Notes: a model not told the origin generated them from the letters alone. A DNA stretch of 6,356 bases from Pseudomonadota bacterium (GCA_030918015.1 JAUPTP010000146.1:1-6356), one strand, 5' to 3'; counted from the stretch's first letter, positions 1-5,204 are shown. Program-made: numbers and translations.

Positions 1-1
1 C

Positions 2-112
2 AGCCAGAAGACCAAGCGCAAGCGCATGGGCTGGAGCGATGACTACCTGCAAGGGCTCTTCGGCTTGACGCCCGGTTCAGTCAGCCATGCACAAACTTCG
101 AGCGATGGCTAA
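2..112 (+). CDS. C-terminal end of an unidentified protein (5' truncated by window edge)
   Basis: The frame is open from the window edge and stops at TAA 110-112, giving 36 residues. The visible tail starts with a basic cluster (SQKTKRKR), continues with MGWSDDYLQGLFG, and ends in a polar SHAQTSSDG. A Lys/Arg-rich stretch followed by an acidic-aromatic 'DDYLxxLFG' end resembles the tails of some small zinc-ribbon (zf-TFIIB-like) proteins. That is only a weak resemblance, and no zinc-binding cysteines are in view. The frame was chosen because the other two plus frames give no better tail; frame 1 stops after 13 codons. There is no convincing intrinsic terminator directly after the stop. Function is unknown. 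Confidence 0.45.
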   Translation, partial: SQKTKRKRMGWSDDYLQGLFGLTPGSVSHAQTSSDG

Positions 113-397
113 TGCGATCGCCCTGGCCCTGGCCCTGACCGACAGATGACTGTCTGGGATGTGCAACATCGCGTGGAGACCCCCACGGGGGGCAATGTAA
201 AGAATATCCCGTTCAGCCTGCTGAATGACGACACGACGACAGGACTGGCCGCCTGGACATGAATATTGGGTCGCAGCCCATCCAGGAGATCGACCATCTT
301 GGTCTGACATGGGGGGAGATGGCGGAAAATTAATCCATCCAGAGACATCGGCTGCCCGGGCCGATGCGTTCGACGGCAACAGCGCCCCGGTCCCGTC
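113..397. other. Gene-free stretch with several short inverted repeats
   Basis: I see no credible gene here: the short open frames on either strand have no recognisable family and no good ribosome site. The stretch has a GGCCCT hexamer repeated in tandem (about 122-136) and several perfect inverted repeats. These are GACAG/CTGTC (141-153), CCCCC/GGGGG (180-192), TTCAGC/GCTGAA with a 2-nt centre (212-225), CCTGG/CCAGG enclosing TGGG/CCCA (252-286) and GACCA/TGGTC (292-304). None is followed by a T-run, so none is a good intrinsic terminator. The region could hold a structured RNA or operators, or simply be an untranslated spacer. Confidence 0.4.
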
Positions 398-413
398 TGT
401 TCGGTAGCGAACA
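398..413 (+). promoter_or_regulatory. Perfect TGT-N10-ACA palindrome, candidate Crp/Fnr-type operator
   Basis: TGTTCG and CGAACA are perfect 6-bp arms around a 4-bp centre. The 16-bp TGT...ACA outline is the geometry bound by Crp/Fnr proteins (CRP TGTGA-N6-TCACA, FNR TTGAT-N4-ATCAA), although the half-site bases differ from both. Its centre (405.5) lies about 41.5 bp before the start site predicted from the TATAGT element at 435-440, where class II activators sit. The gene downstream encodes a Crp/Fnr-family protein, so autoregulation is a reasonable inference. The palindrome itself is seen directly. Confidence 0.5.
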
Positions 414-434
414 TGGGCCTGAAGAAGGCATGTC

Positions 435-440
435 TATAGT
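435..440 (+). promoter_or_regulatory. Candidate -10 element of the Crp/Fnr-family gene
   Basis: TATAGT matches the sigma-70 -10 consensus at five of six positions and lies in an AT-rich patch (435-462) of otherwise GC-rich DNA. A -35 element at the correct spacing is lacking (CATGGG at 412-417), as expected for an activator-dependent promoter. The predicted start site is near 447, giving a leader of about 47 nt. Confidence 0.4.
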
Positions 441-460
441 GAAAAAAAACATGGAAAATT

Positions 461-475
461 TTGGTACCGAACCAA
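461..475 (+). promoter_or_regulatory. TTGGT-N5-ACCAA palindrome in the leader of the regulator gene
   Basis: TTGGT (461-465) and ACCAA (471-475) are perfect inverted arms, ending just before the ribosome site. The block 460-472 also repeats 400-412 at 11 of 13 positions, exactly 60 bp away. A second binding site acting as a repressor position is possible. It would lie roughly +15 to +29 relative to the predicted start site. Confidence 0.3.
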
Positions 476-493
476 GACAAAAGAGGGTCAGGG

Positions 494-1216
494 ATGTCGA
501 ACGAAAATAAGCTCATCGAGGGAAATCACTTGCTCGCGGCCCTGCCTGCGGCCGATCTGGCGCGCTGGCAAGACCAGCTCGAGGAGGTCGAACTGCCGCT
601 GGGAGAGGTTCTGCATGAATCGGGGCAGACACCACGCCATGCCTACTTTCCGACCACCGCGATCGTGTCGCTGCTGTATGTGATGGAGAACGGCGCGTCG
701 GCGGAAATCGCCGTGGTGGGGCATGAGGGGCTGGTGGGCGTGCCGCTGTTCATGGGGGGGGAATCGACGCTCAGCCGTGCGGTGGTGCAGAGTGCGGGGC
801 AGGGTTTTCGGCTGTCGTCGCGTGCGCTCAAGGAGGAATTCGCGCGGTCCGGTCCGGCCATGCATCTGCTTCTGCGCTACACCCAGGCCCTGATCACGCA
901 GATGGCGCAGACGGCGGTCTGCAATCGCCACCATTCTCTCGACCAGCAGCTGTGCCGCTGGCTGCTGCTGAGCCTGGATCGTCTGAGCGGCAACGACCTG
1001 ATGATGACCCAGGAGCTGATCGCCAACATGCTTGGCGTGCGCCGAGAAGGCGTGACCGAGGCCGCACTCAGCCTGCAGCGCGCCGGCCTGATCCGCTACG
1101 CCCGCGGGCATATCCATGTGCTGGACCGCCGCGGCCTGGAGCGCCGGACCTGCGAGTGCTATGCGGTCGTGCGCGCCGAGTATGACCGGCTGCTGCCGGA
1201 TCAGGTCGCCACCTGA
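494..1216 (+). CDS. Crp/Fnr-family transcriptional regulator
   Basis: The 240-residue protein has the Crp/Fnr layout: an N-terminal cyclic-nucleotide-binding-type beta-roll (about residues 25-115), a long dimerisation helix (about 121-145) and a C-terminal winged helix. The helix-turn-helix lies around 172-195, with TQELIANMLGVRREGVTEA. The motif QTAVCNRHHSLDQQLCRWL marks a subgroup frequent in betaproteobacteria and relatives. The phosphate-binding cassette of true CRP (an Arg-Ser pair) is not evident, and the N-terminal cysteine cluster of FNR is absent. The ligand is therefore unknown and probably neither cAMP nor an FNR-type Fe-S cluster. Start: ATG 494 follows GAGGG at 483-487 with a 6-nt spacer. 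A TTG at 461 would extend the frame by 11 residues, but it lies in a palindrome and has no ribosome site. The protein may regulate itself and the downstream ferritin-like gene. Family assignment is firm; targets are inferred. Confidence 0.95.
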   Translation: MSNENKLIEGNHLLAALPAADLARWQDQLEEVELPLGEVLHESGQTPRHAYFPTTAIVSLLYVMENGASAEIAVVGHEGLVGVPLFMGGESTLSRAVVQSAGQGFRLSSRALKEEFARSGPAMHLLLRYTQALITQMAQTAVCNRHHSLDQQLCRWLLLSLDRLSGNDLMMTQELIANMLGVRREGVTEAALSLQRAGLIRYARGHIHVLDRRGLERRTCECYAVVRAEYDRLLPDQVAT

Positions 1217-1227
1217 TGTCTGCTCGA

Positions 1228-1245
1228 ATGTGGCATGGCGCACAT
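1228..1245 (+). promoter_or_regulatory. CRP-like palindrome ATGTG-N8-CACAT upstream of the ferritin-like gene
   Basis: ATGTG (1228-1232) and CACAT (1241-1245) match the core outline of the E. coli CRP site (ATGTGA-N6-TCACAT), with G and G in place of the inner A and T. The centre is at 1236.5. A weak -10 candidate, TAGTAT at 1266-1271, would put a start site near 1278, again 41.5 bp downstream of the centre. The site lies between the Crp/Fnr-family gene and the ferritin-like gene and could bind that regulator or the organism's true CRP. Confidence 0.4.
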
Positions 1246-1325
1246 ACGCCGGCAAACGAAGAAACTAGTATGTTGATACTTTCCCGTTTTCCGGAATCGC
1301 AACTCATCCAAAGGGTGGATCGGTC

Positions 1326-1955
1326 ATGAGCAGTTTTCTGAATCGGATATTTGGCTCGCAGTCGCCGGCTCCGCTGCCGATTTTCCTTCCCTTGTCCCAG
1401 AAAGGCCGCCGCACGAATGTCGTTCGCCGACCGGATGAGCACCTCGACGATTTCATGCCGACGACGCCGATGATTCAGGAGGACAGCCGGCCGTCGGATG
1501 TCATCCAGAGCACCTTCTTTCTCGTCAGCGGCAAGCTTCGGATGCTCGACCGGTTGCTGGCGACACAGTGCGTCTTCATGCTCCGGTATCGTCGAAATCA
1601 TGGATCGGCCTCGGTTCTGGGCTATCCCGTGATCGCGGAGAATTTTCTCCGAAATTCGAACCAGGCCATGAAGAGCTGTGACCGGATCGCCAGCCGGATC
1701 GTGCAGCTGGGCGGGCTGCCCGATTATTCACCGCAATACATGGACCGGCGCAGCCATGTCAGCTATGAAGACATGAACAACATGAAGATCATCATCGGCT
1801 CGAATCTGATGGCCGAACGCTCCGCCATGAGGTTCTATCGTCAGATGGCCTTGCTGGTCGGCCACCATGACGAAATGACGCGAAAGATCATCGACGACAT
1901 GCTGGCCGATGCGGTGAAACACTCCGCGGAATTGACGACATGGATGAGCAAATAG
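1326..1955 (+). CDS. Bacterioferritin-like four-helix protein with a degenerate ferroxidase site
   Basis: The protein has 209 residues. Residues about 60-209 match the ferritin/bacterioferritin-like fold: LDRLLATQCVFMLRYRRNH (helix A), CDRIASRIVQLGGLPDYSP (end of helix B), NLMAERSAMRFYRQM (helix C) and a last helix ending in VKHSAELTTWM. Compared by eye with functional relatives (ATELV..., EEQAHADRIAERIVQLGG, LVAER, EEEHADDL), the expected ligands Glu, Glu, His and Glu are Gln81, Ala114, Ser117 and Ala196; only Glu164 and His199 remain. Di-iron ferroxidase activity is therefore unlikely. Met115 falls where bacterioferritin has its heme-ligating Met. Residues 1-60 are an extra, partly basic segment (KGRRTNVVRR) not usual in the family. 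ATG 1326 follows GGGTGG (1313-1318) by 7 nt. Third codon positions look less GC-rich than in neighbouring genes, which may reflect transfer or relaxed selection. It may be expressed with the upstream regulator. Confidence 0.75.
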   Translation: MSSFLNRIFGSQSPAPLPIFLPLSQKGRRTNVVRRPDEHLDDFMPTTPMIQEDSRPSDVIQSTFFLVSGKLRMLDRLLATQCVFMLRYRRNHGSASVLGYPVIAENFLRNSNQAMKSCDRIASRIVQLGGLPDYSPQYMDRRSHVSYEDMNNMKIIIGSNLMAERSAMRFYRQMALLVGHHDEMTRKIIDDMLADAVKHSAELTTWMSK

Positions 1956-1976
1956 CGCAGCCGCCAGCGCCCCCCG

Positions 1977-4307
1977 TCAGGCCGTGCGGGACCGGACCTG
2001 CTGTTCGAATTGCTCCAGCGGCATCGGGCGGCCCAGCAGATAGCCTTGAAACAGGCCGCAGCCCAGGTCCAGCAGTGCGCTGCGCTGTGACTCGGTCTCG
2101 ACGCCTTCCGCGATCACCGACAGGCCCAGCCCCTGGCCCAGCGCGACGATGGTGCGCACGATCGAGGCGGCGTGACCGGGCCTGACGAGCTCGCGGATGA
2201 AGGACTGGTCGATCTTGAGCTGATCGATGGGCAGGCGGCTCAGGTAGTTCAACGACGAGAATCCGGTCCCGAAATCATCCATGGACAGGCCGACGCCGAG
2301 CGCGCGCAGGCGGGCCATGCGCTGCACCAGCCCCTCCAGATCGCTGGCCAGCACCGTCTCGGTCAATTCGAGCTTCAGGCGGCGGGGATCCGCGCCCGTG
2401 CGGCTGACCAGTTCCGCCACGCGGTCCGGATAGTCGGGCCGGGTCAGCTCACGGGCGCTGACGTTGACCGCCAGCACCAGATCGCGCATGTCGGGCTGAC
2501 TCGACCAGGTCACGAGCTGACGGCAGGCCGACTCCAGCATCCAGAGCCCCAGCGGGATGATCAGTCCGGTCTCCTCCGCCAGAGGAATGAAGCGCGACGG
2601 GGCAATCATGCCGTGCTCCGGATGGTTCCAGCGCACCAGCAGCTCGGCCCCCAGGCAGCGCCCATGCCGGTCGATCTGGGGCTGGTAATGCCGCACCAGC
2701 GACGAGCCGCGCTCGATCGCCAGCCGCAGCTCGCGTTCGAGCTGGACGGCGCTGTCGAAGCGCTCCTGGAGGTCCGCACTGAAGACCACCGCCCGCGCAC
2801 CTCCCTGGCGTTTCGCTTCTCGGGCCGCGATCTCGACGTTCTTGAGCATCTCGTCGGCCGTGGCCGCACCGGGCTGGAAGAGCAGCACGCCACTGGAGAG
2901 CCCGATCGGGCCGTATCCCGTCTCCTGCGCCAGCGAGGTCCGCGAGGCGCTGTCGATGCGCGAGGCCAGATCGAAGGCGACGCCGGTGGCGGCCGCGGCG
3001 TCGCCGCCCAGGCCGTGGAGCAGCACGGTGAATTCGCCCCCGCCGGTGCGGGCCACGCAGTCGCCTGGTCGCGCCAGGCTGACGATCTGCCCGGCCACCG
3101 CACGCAGCAGCCGGTCCCCGTGCGCACGGCCCTGGCTGCTGTTGAAGATGCCGAAGTCGTCGATGTTGACCAGCACCAGGGCTGCCCAGTCGCCGGACCG
3201 CGTGGTCATGCCCGCCAGCTGATCGCTCAGGTGGCTGCTGTTGGCGACACCCGTCAGGCGGTCGGTCTGCGCCAGTCGCTGCAGTGCGCGGTCCATCACC
3301 TGCGTTTCGCTGTCGCCCTCATCGGCGTGGCCTCCGGCGTGCTGGCGGGCCTTTTCCGCCAGGCGCAGGACCGGCCGCACCAGGCGGCCCGCGATGATCC
3401 ATGTGCCGGTGGCGAACAGCAGCGAAAGCACCGGAGCGAGCAGCATCATCGCCTGGCGCTGCCGAGCCAGGGGCGCGAGCACGTCGCTCCTGCGCTGGCG
3501 CACCTGCACCGACCAGCCCAGCGCGGCGGTGTGCGGGCTCATGCCGAGGGCGATGCGATCGCTCAGCCAGTCCGGCCCCGGGTCGTGCTCCGCCGGGGCC
3601 TGCCCGGCGCTGCGGTCGCTCAGTGCCGCCAGATCTTGGCCGACACGGTCGAGGATCCTGATCTCGACCGGGGTCGACCTGTGGCGCTCGGCCGCCTCCG
3701 TCACCAGCGCATCGAGCCAGTGCCAGTACAGATGCATGGCCAGAACACCGGCTGTGTCACCTTGAGACGCCGGCAGGGGCAGGGCGATGTCCACGAAGCG
3801 CGGTGCCTCCCCGTCCGGCGCCGCAGGAAGAAGCCGGGCCAGCAGCAGCGCCGAATGCGGATCGCTGATGTGCGTGCCGCGCAGGCCGGCGGCATGCCAC
3901 GGACGCTTCGAGACATCGACGCCCTCGAGCATGCCGCCGCTGGCGGCCACGACCTTGCCTGCCGGATCGGTGACACCGATCCACGCGCAGGCCGGCTGAT
4001 GCGATCGGAACAGATCGACGAGATCACGAAGCTTGGCGGGAGAGAGCAGGCCGGCCGGCGCGTCGCTCACCATCAGGGACGACAGCAGGGCCAGCTCCTG
4101 CTCATGCCGGTTCAGGTTCTGATCCAGCACGGCCGCGACCTCGCCGGCAATCGCGTGCAGCCGACCACGGGCCGCGGGCTCGAGTTCCAGCTCAAGCTGT
4201 CGGTCGATGACCGCGCTCATGAACACGCCCGTCGCAATGCCGAAACCCGCCATGCCCAGCGTGATGCGTACACGCAGGCTGATGGGGCGGCGCAAGACAC
4301 TCCACAT
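1977..4307 (-). CDS. Membrane Cache-GGDEF-EAL protein, probable c-di-GMP phosphodiesterase
   Basis: The 776-residue protein turns over the second messenger c-di-GMP at the inner membrane. The order is: membrane segment (about 14-33), periplasmic Cache-like sensor (about 34-285, with WIGVTDPAGKVVAASGG), second membrane segment (287-307), short HAMP-like linker, GGDEF domain (about 345-510) and EAL domain (about 520-770). The GGDEF signature reads GGGEF (422-426), so the catalytic Asp/Glu is Gly424. The flanking FNSSQGRAHGD also departs from FxxxND..GH..GD. The product-inhibition RxxD motif is kept (Arg413, Asp416, five residues before GGGEF). The EAL signature is ELL (555-557), and the other catalytic residues are present: Asn615, Glu647, Glu650, Asp677-Asp678, Lys698, Glu737 and Gln754. 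It should be a phosphodiesterase with a regulatory GGDEF domain. ATG 4307 has AGGGGA 7 nt upstream; the open frame to 4421 lacks a ribosome site and would run through the terminator hairpin. It converges with the ferritin-like gene, 21 bp between stops. Confidence 0.93.
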   Translation of the reverse strand: MWSVLRRPISLRVRITLGMAGFGIATGVFMSAVIDRQLELELEPAARGRLHAIAGEVAAVLDQNLNRHEQELALLSSLMVSDAPAGLLSPAKLRDLVDLFRSHQPACAWIGVTDPAGKVVAASGGMLEGVDVSKRPWHAAGLRGTHISDPHSALLLARLLPAAPDGEAPRFVDIALPLPASQGDTAGVLAMHLYWHWLDALVTEAAERHRSTPVEIRILDRVGQDLAALSDRSAGQAPAEHDPGPDWLSDRIALGMSPHTAALGWSVQVRQRRSDVLAPLARQRQAMMLLAPVLSLLFATGTWIIAGRLVRPVLRLAEKARQHAGGHADEGDSETQVMDRALQRLAQTDRLTGVANSSHLSDQLAGMTTRSGDWAALVLVNIDDFGIFNSSQGRAHGDRLLRAVAGQIVSLARPGDCVARTGGGEFTVLLHGLGGDAAAATGVAFDLASRIDSASRTSLAQETGYGPIGLSSGVLLFQPGAATADEMLKNVEIAAREAKRQGGARAVVFSADLQERFDSAVQLERELRLAIERGSSLVRHYQPQIDRHGRCLGAELLVRWNHPEHGMIAPSRFIPLAEETGLIIPLGLWMLESACRQLVTWSSQPDMRDLVLAVNVSARELTRPDYPDRVAELVSRTGADPRRLKLELTETVLASDLEGLVQRMARLRALGVGLSMDDFGTGFSSLNYLSRLPIDQLKIDQSFIRELVRPGHAASIVRTIVALGQGLGLSVIAEGVETESQRSALLDLGCGLFQGYLLGRPMPLEQFEQQVRSRTA

Positions 4308-4314
4308 GAATTTG

Positions 4315-4320
4315 TCCCCT
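4315..4320 (-). promoter_or_regulatory. Shine-Dalgarno site that sets the start of the GGDEF-EAL gene
   Basis: On the minus strand AGGGGA lies 7 nt before ATG 4307. Earlier in-frame ATGs at 4334 and 4421 have no comparable site. The membrane segment begins about 14 residues after the chosen start, as expected for an N-terminal anchor. Confidence 0.7.
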
Positions 4321-4326
4321 GGCTCG

Positions 4327-4350
4327 AGCAGCATCGTGTGCTGCTTTTCT
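4327..4350. other. Stem-loop just ahead of the GGDEF-EAL ribosome site
   Basis: AGCAGCA (4327-4333) and TGCTGCT (4339-4345) form a perfect 7-bp stem with a 5-nt loop. On the plus strand it is followed by TTTTCT, so it has terminator form in that direction, yet no plus-strand gene ends here. On the minus strand it sits in the leader of the GGDEF-EAL mRNA, 6 nt before the Shine-Dalgarno site, and could affect translation or mRNA stability. Confidence 0.4.
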
Positions 4351-4378
4351 GAACAGATTGATTCTGCAACTGTTCCAG
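4349..4378. promoter_or_regulatory. Dyad GAACAG-N13-CTGTTC upstream of the GGDEF-EAL gene
   Basis: GAACAG (4351-4356) and CTGTTC (4370-4375) are perfect 6-bp arms. The flanks CTG and CAG extend the symmetry with one extra base on one side. The dyad lies 44-71 bp before the start codon, between the terminator and the leader stem-loop, where an operator or promoter would be expected. I could not find a clear -35/-10 pair. Confidence 0.25.
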
Positions 4379-4394
4379 CCTGGAGATGTCGGGC

Positions 4395-4437
4395 GAGAGA
4401 AAAACATCGGGCAGCACGCAAGAAGCGTGCTACGATG
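4395..4437 (-). terminator. Intrinsic terminator on the minus strand
   Basis: Read on the minus strand, CATCG (4437-4433) and AGCACGC (4431-4425) pair across a 5-nt loop with GCGTGCT (4419-4413) and CGATG (4409-4405). This gives a 7-bp upper stem and a 5-bp lower stem with a small internal loop. The T-run TTTTTCTCTC (4404-4395) follows directly. The plus strand has only an A-run after the stem, so orientation is clear. It ends a minus-strand transcript coming from the 4480-4705 region, about 90 nt before the GGDEF-EAL start. It could isolate that gene or act as an attenuator for it. Confidence 0.7.
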
Positions 4438-4455
4438 AAAAATCGACGAGCAGGA

Positions 4456-4480
4456 AGATCTCCTGATCGCTCAGAGATCT
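4456..4480 (-). other. Stem-loop at the stop codon of the small minus-strand ORF
   Basis: AGATCTC (4456-4462) and GAGATCT (4474-4480) are perfect 7-bp arms. Inside them TGA and TCA add three pairs around a 4-nt loop with one bulged C. The stem starts at the stop codon of the possible 41-residue ORF and lies upstream of the intrinsic terminator on the same strand. Confidence 0.35.
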
Positions 4481-4605
4481 CAGTTGATCTCTCCTTCCGC
4501 CAGAGAGTTGATCGCCGCGGTGATCTCCATGTTCTGGCCGCCCCTGGGCCGCACAGCCAGCAACCCTGTGCCCCAGCCGCCGGACAGCGAGTTCAACGTC
4601 CGCAC
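4480..4605 (-). CDS. Possible small protein, 41 residues, GTG start
   Basis: The frame encodes VRTLNSLSGGWGTGLLAVRP followed by RGGQNMEITAAINSLAEGEIN. I do not recognise the family. In favour: the GTG at 4605 follows a very strong purine-rich ribosome site (GGGGGAGGGG, 6 nt upstream); nearly every codon ends in G or C, matching the real genes here; and a stem-loop and an intrinsic terminator follow within 85 nt on the same strand. Against: it is short, the plus frame starting near 4484 shares the same third positions so the codon bias is not strand-specific, and the frame is also open upstream to 4809 with poorer codon use. It may be a small protein, a leader peptide for the GGDEF-EAL gene, or the 3' remnant of a decayed gene. 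Confidence 0.3.
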   Translation of the reverse strand: MRTLNSLSGGWGTGLLAVRPRGGQNMEITAAINSLAEGEIN

Positions 4606-4704
4606 GAAGTGCCCCTCCCCCTGGCCTTCGACCTCCTCACTGCCGCTGCCCCGGATTGTCCGCAGCGGTTTGCGAAAGCTCCGTATTCCTGCTTCGTTCC
4701 ATGC

Positions 4705-4886
4705 CGGGAAGTGCCTCGTGGCTTCCCGAACGGCAGCGTGCACCGCACCTGCCCGTGCGTTGCCGCCCATGCGCCACGCCCTGCAGCGCATCCTTTCACG
4801 CACCCGCACGAGCTGGGGTCTTGCCCCGCTCGCCTCCTCCAGCGTGCCCTCGGGCGCGCCCTCTCTTCCTCGAATCAGGTAACACC
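4705..4886 (+). promoter_or_regulatory. Stem-loop-rich leader of the RRM gene
   Basis: Four hairpins lie in series before the RRM start: CGGGAAG/CTTCCCG (4705-4728); an 11-bp stem CGGCAGCGTGC/GTGCGTTGCCG (4731-4765); GAGC-t-GGGG/CCCC-GCTC with a 5-nt loop (4810-4831); and GCGTGCC/GGCGCGC (4842-4859). The second and fourth contain G-T pairs (three and one) that form G-U in plus-strand RNA but would be A-C mismatches in minus-strand RNA. The structure therefore belongs to the plus strand. CCTCCT at 4834-4839 copies the anti-Shine-Dalgarno end of 16S rRNA. Cold-shock genes often have long folded leaders, so control at the RNA level is a reasonable inference. No clear promoter was found upstream. 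Confidence 0.4.
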
Positions 4887-5204
4887 ATGACCAGCAAGCT
4901 CTACGTCGGCAATCTGTCCTACTCCATCAGCGATGCCGACCTGCACGAACAGTTCTCCCGTCACGGCGATGTGCGCACCGCCACCGTCATGACCGACCGC
5001 GACAGCGGTCGCTCGAAGGGCTTCGGCTTCGTCGAGATGGACTCCGAGTCGGCCGCGCAGGCCGCCATCAGCGCGCTGCACGGCAAGTCGGTCGACGGCC
5101 GCGCGCTCACCGTCAACATCGCCCGTCCCCGCGAGGAGCGTCCGGCCGGCTTCGGTGGCGGCCGCGGCTTCGGCGGCTACAGCGGTGGCCGCTCCAGCCA
5201 CTGA
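4887..5204 (+). CDS. Small RRM-domain RNA-binding protein
   Basis: The 105-residue protein is one RNA-recognition motif plus a glycine-rich tail, the standard form of bacterial Rbp-type proteins, often cold-induced RNA chaperones. RNP2 is LYVGNL (residues 5-10) and RNP1 is KGFGFVEM (44-51), with the aromatic RNA-stacking residues Tyr6, Phe46 and Phe48 in place. The tail from about 82 reads ERPAGFGGGRGFGGYSGGR and is likely flexible and RNA-binding. The ATG at 4887 opens directly into the domain (MTSKLYVGNL). Its ribosome site is modest: CAGG about 7 nt upstream. It is preceded by a folded leader and followed by a hairpin and a transglutaminase-like gene on the same strand. The RNA targets are unknown. 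Confidence 0.95.
   Translation: MTSKLYVGNLSYSISDADLHEQFSRHGDVRTATVMTDRDSGRSKGFGFVEMDSESAAQAAISALHGKSVDGRALTVNIARPREERPAGFGGGRGFGGYSGGRSSH

Noticed and set aside
178..193. CCCCC/GGGGG hairpin as a terminator for the first gene
   Set aside because: The stem is short with a 3-nt loop, no T-run follows, and it lies about 70 bp after the stop.
225..407. 60-codon plus-strand frame before the regulator
   Set aside because: It has no ribosome site and no recognisable family, and it runs into the candidate operator.
461..493. TTG 461 as start of the regulator gene
   Set aside because: It has no Shine-Dalgarno site and lies inside a palindrome; ATG 494 has GAGGG at ideal spacing.
1230..1250. Sigma-54 promoter (TGGCATG...)
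   Set aside because: The GC half at -12 (TTGC) is missing at the required distance, so only the TGGC half resembles the consensus.
488..1255. 255-codon open frame on the minus strand
   Set aside because: It is antisense to the Crp/Fnr-family regulator and is a His/Gln/Arg-rich shadow with no recognisable motif.
1956..1976. Shared bidirectional terminator between the convergent genes
   Set aside because: The 21-bp gap is GC-rich with no clear stem and no T-run on either strand.
2172..4352. 726-codon open frame on the plus strand
   Set aside because: It is exactly antisense to the GGDEF-EAL gene, which has clear domain motifs. The translation is rich in Arg, Gln, His and Ala, matches no family, and is typical of the shadow frame in high-GC DNA.
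4484..4882. 132-codon plus-strand frame upstream of the RRM gene
   Set aside because: It has no ribosome site and a low-complexity Ser/Pro/Arg composition, and it covers the hairpin-rich leader. Its codon pattern is shared with the minus-strand small ORF because both use the same third positions.
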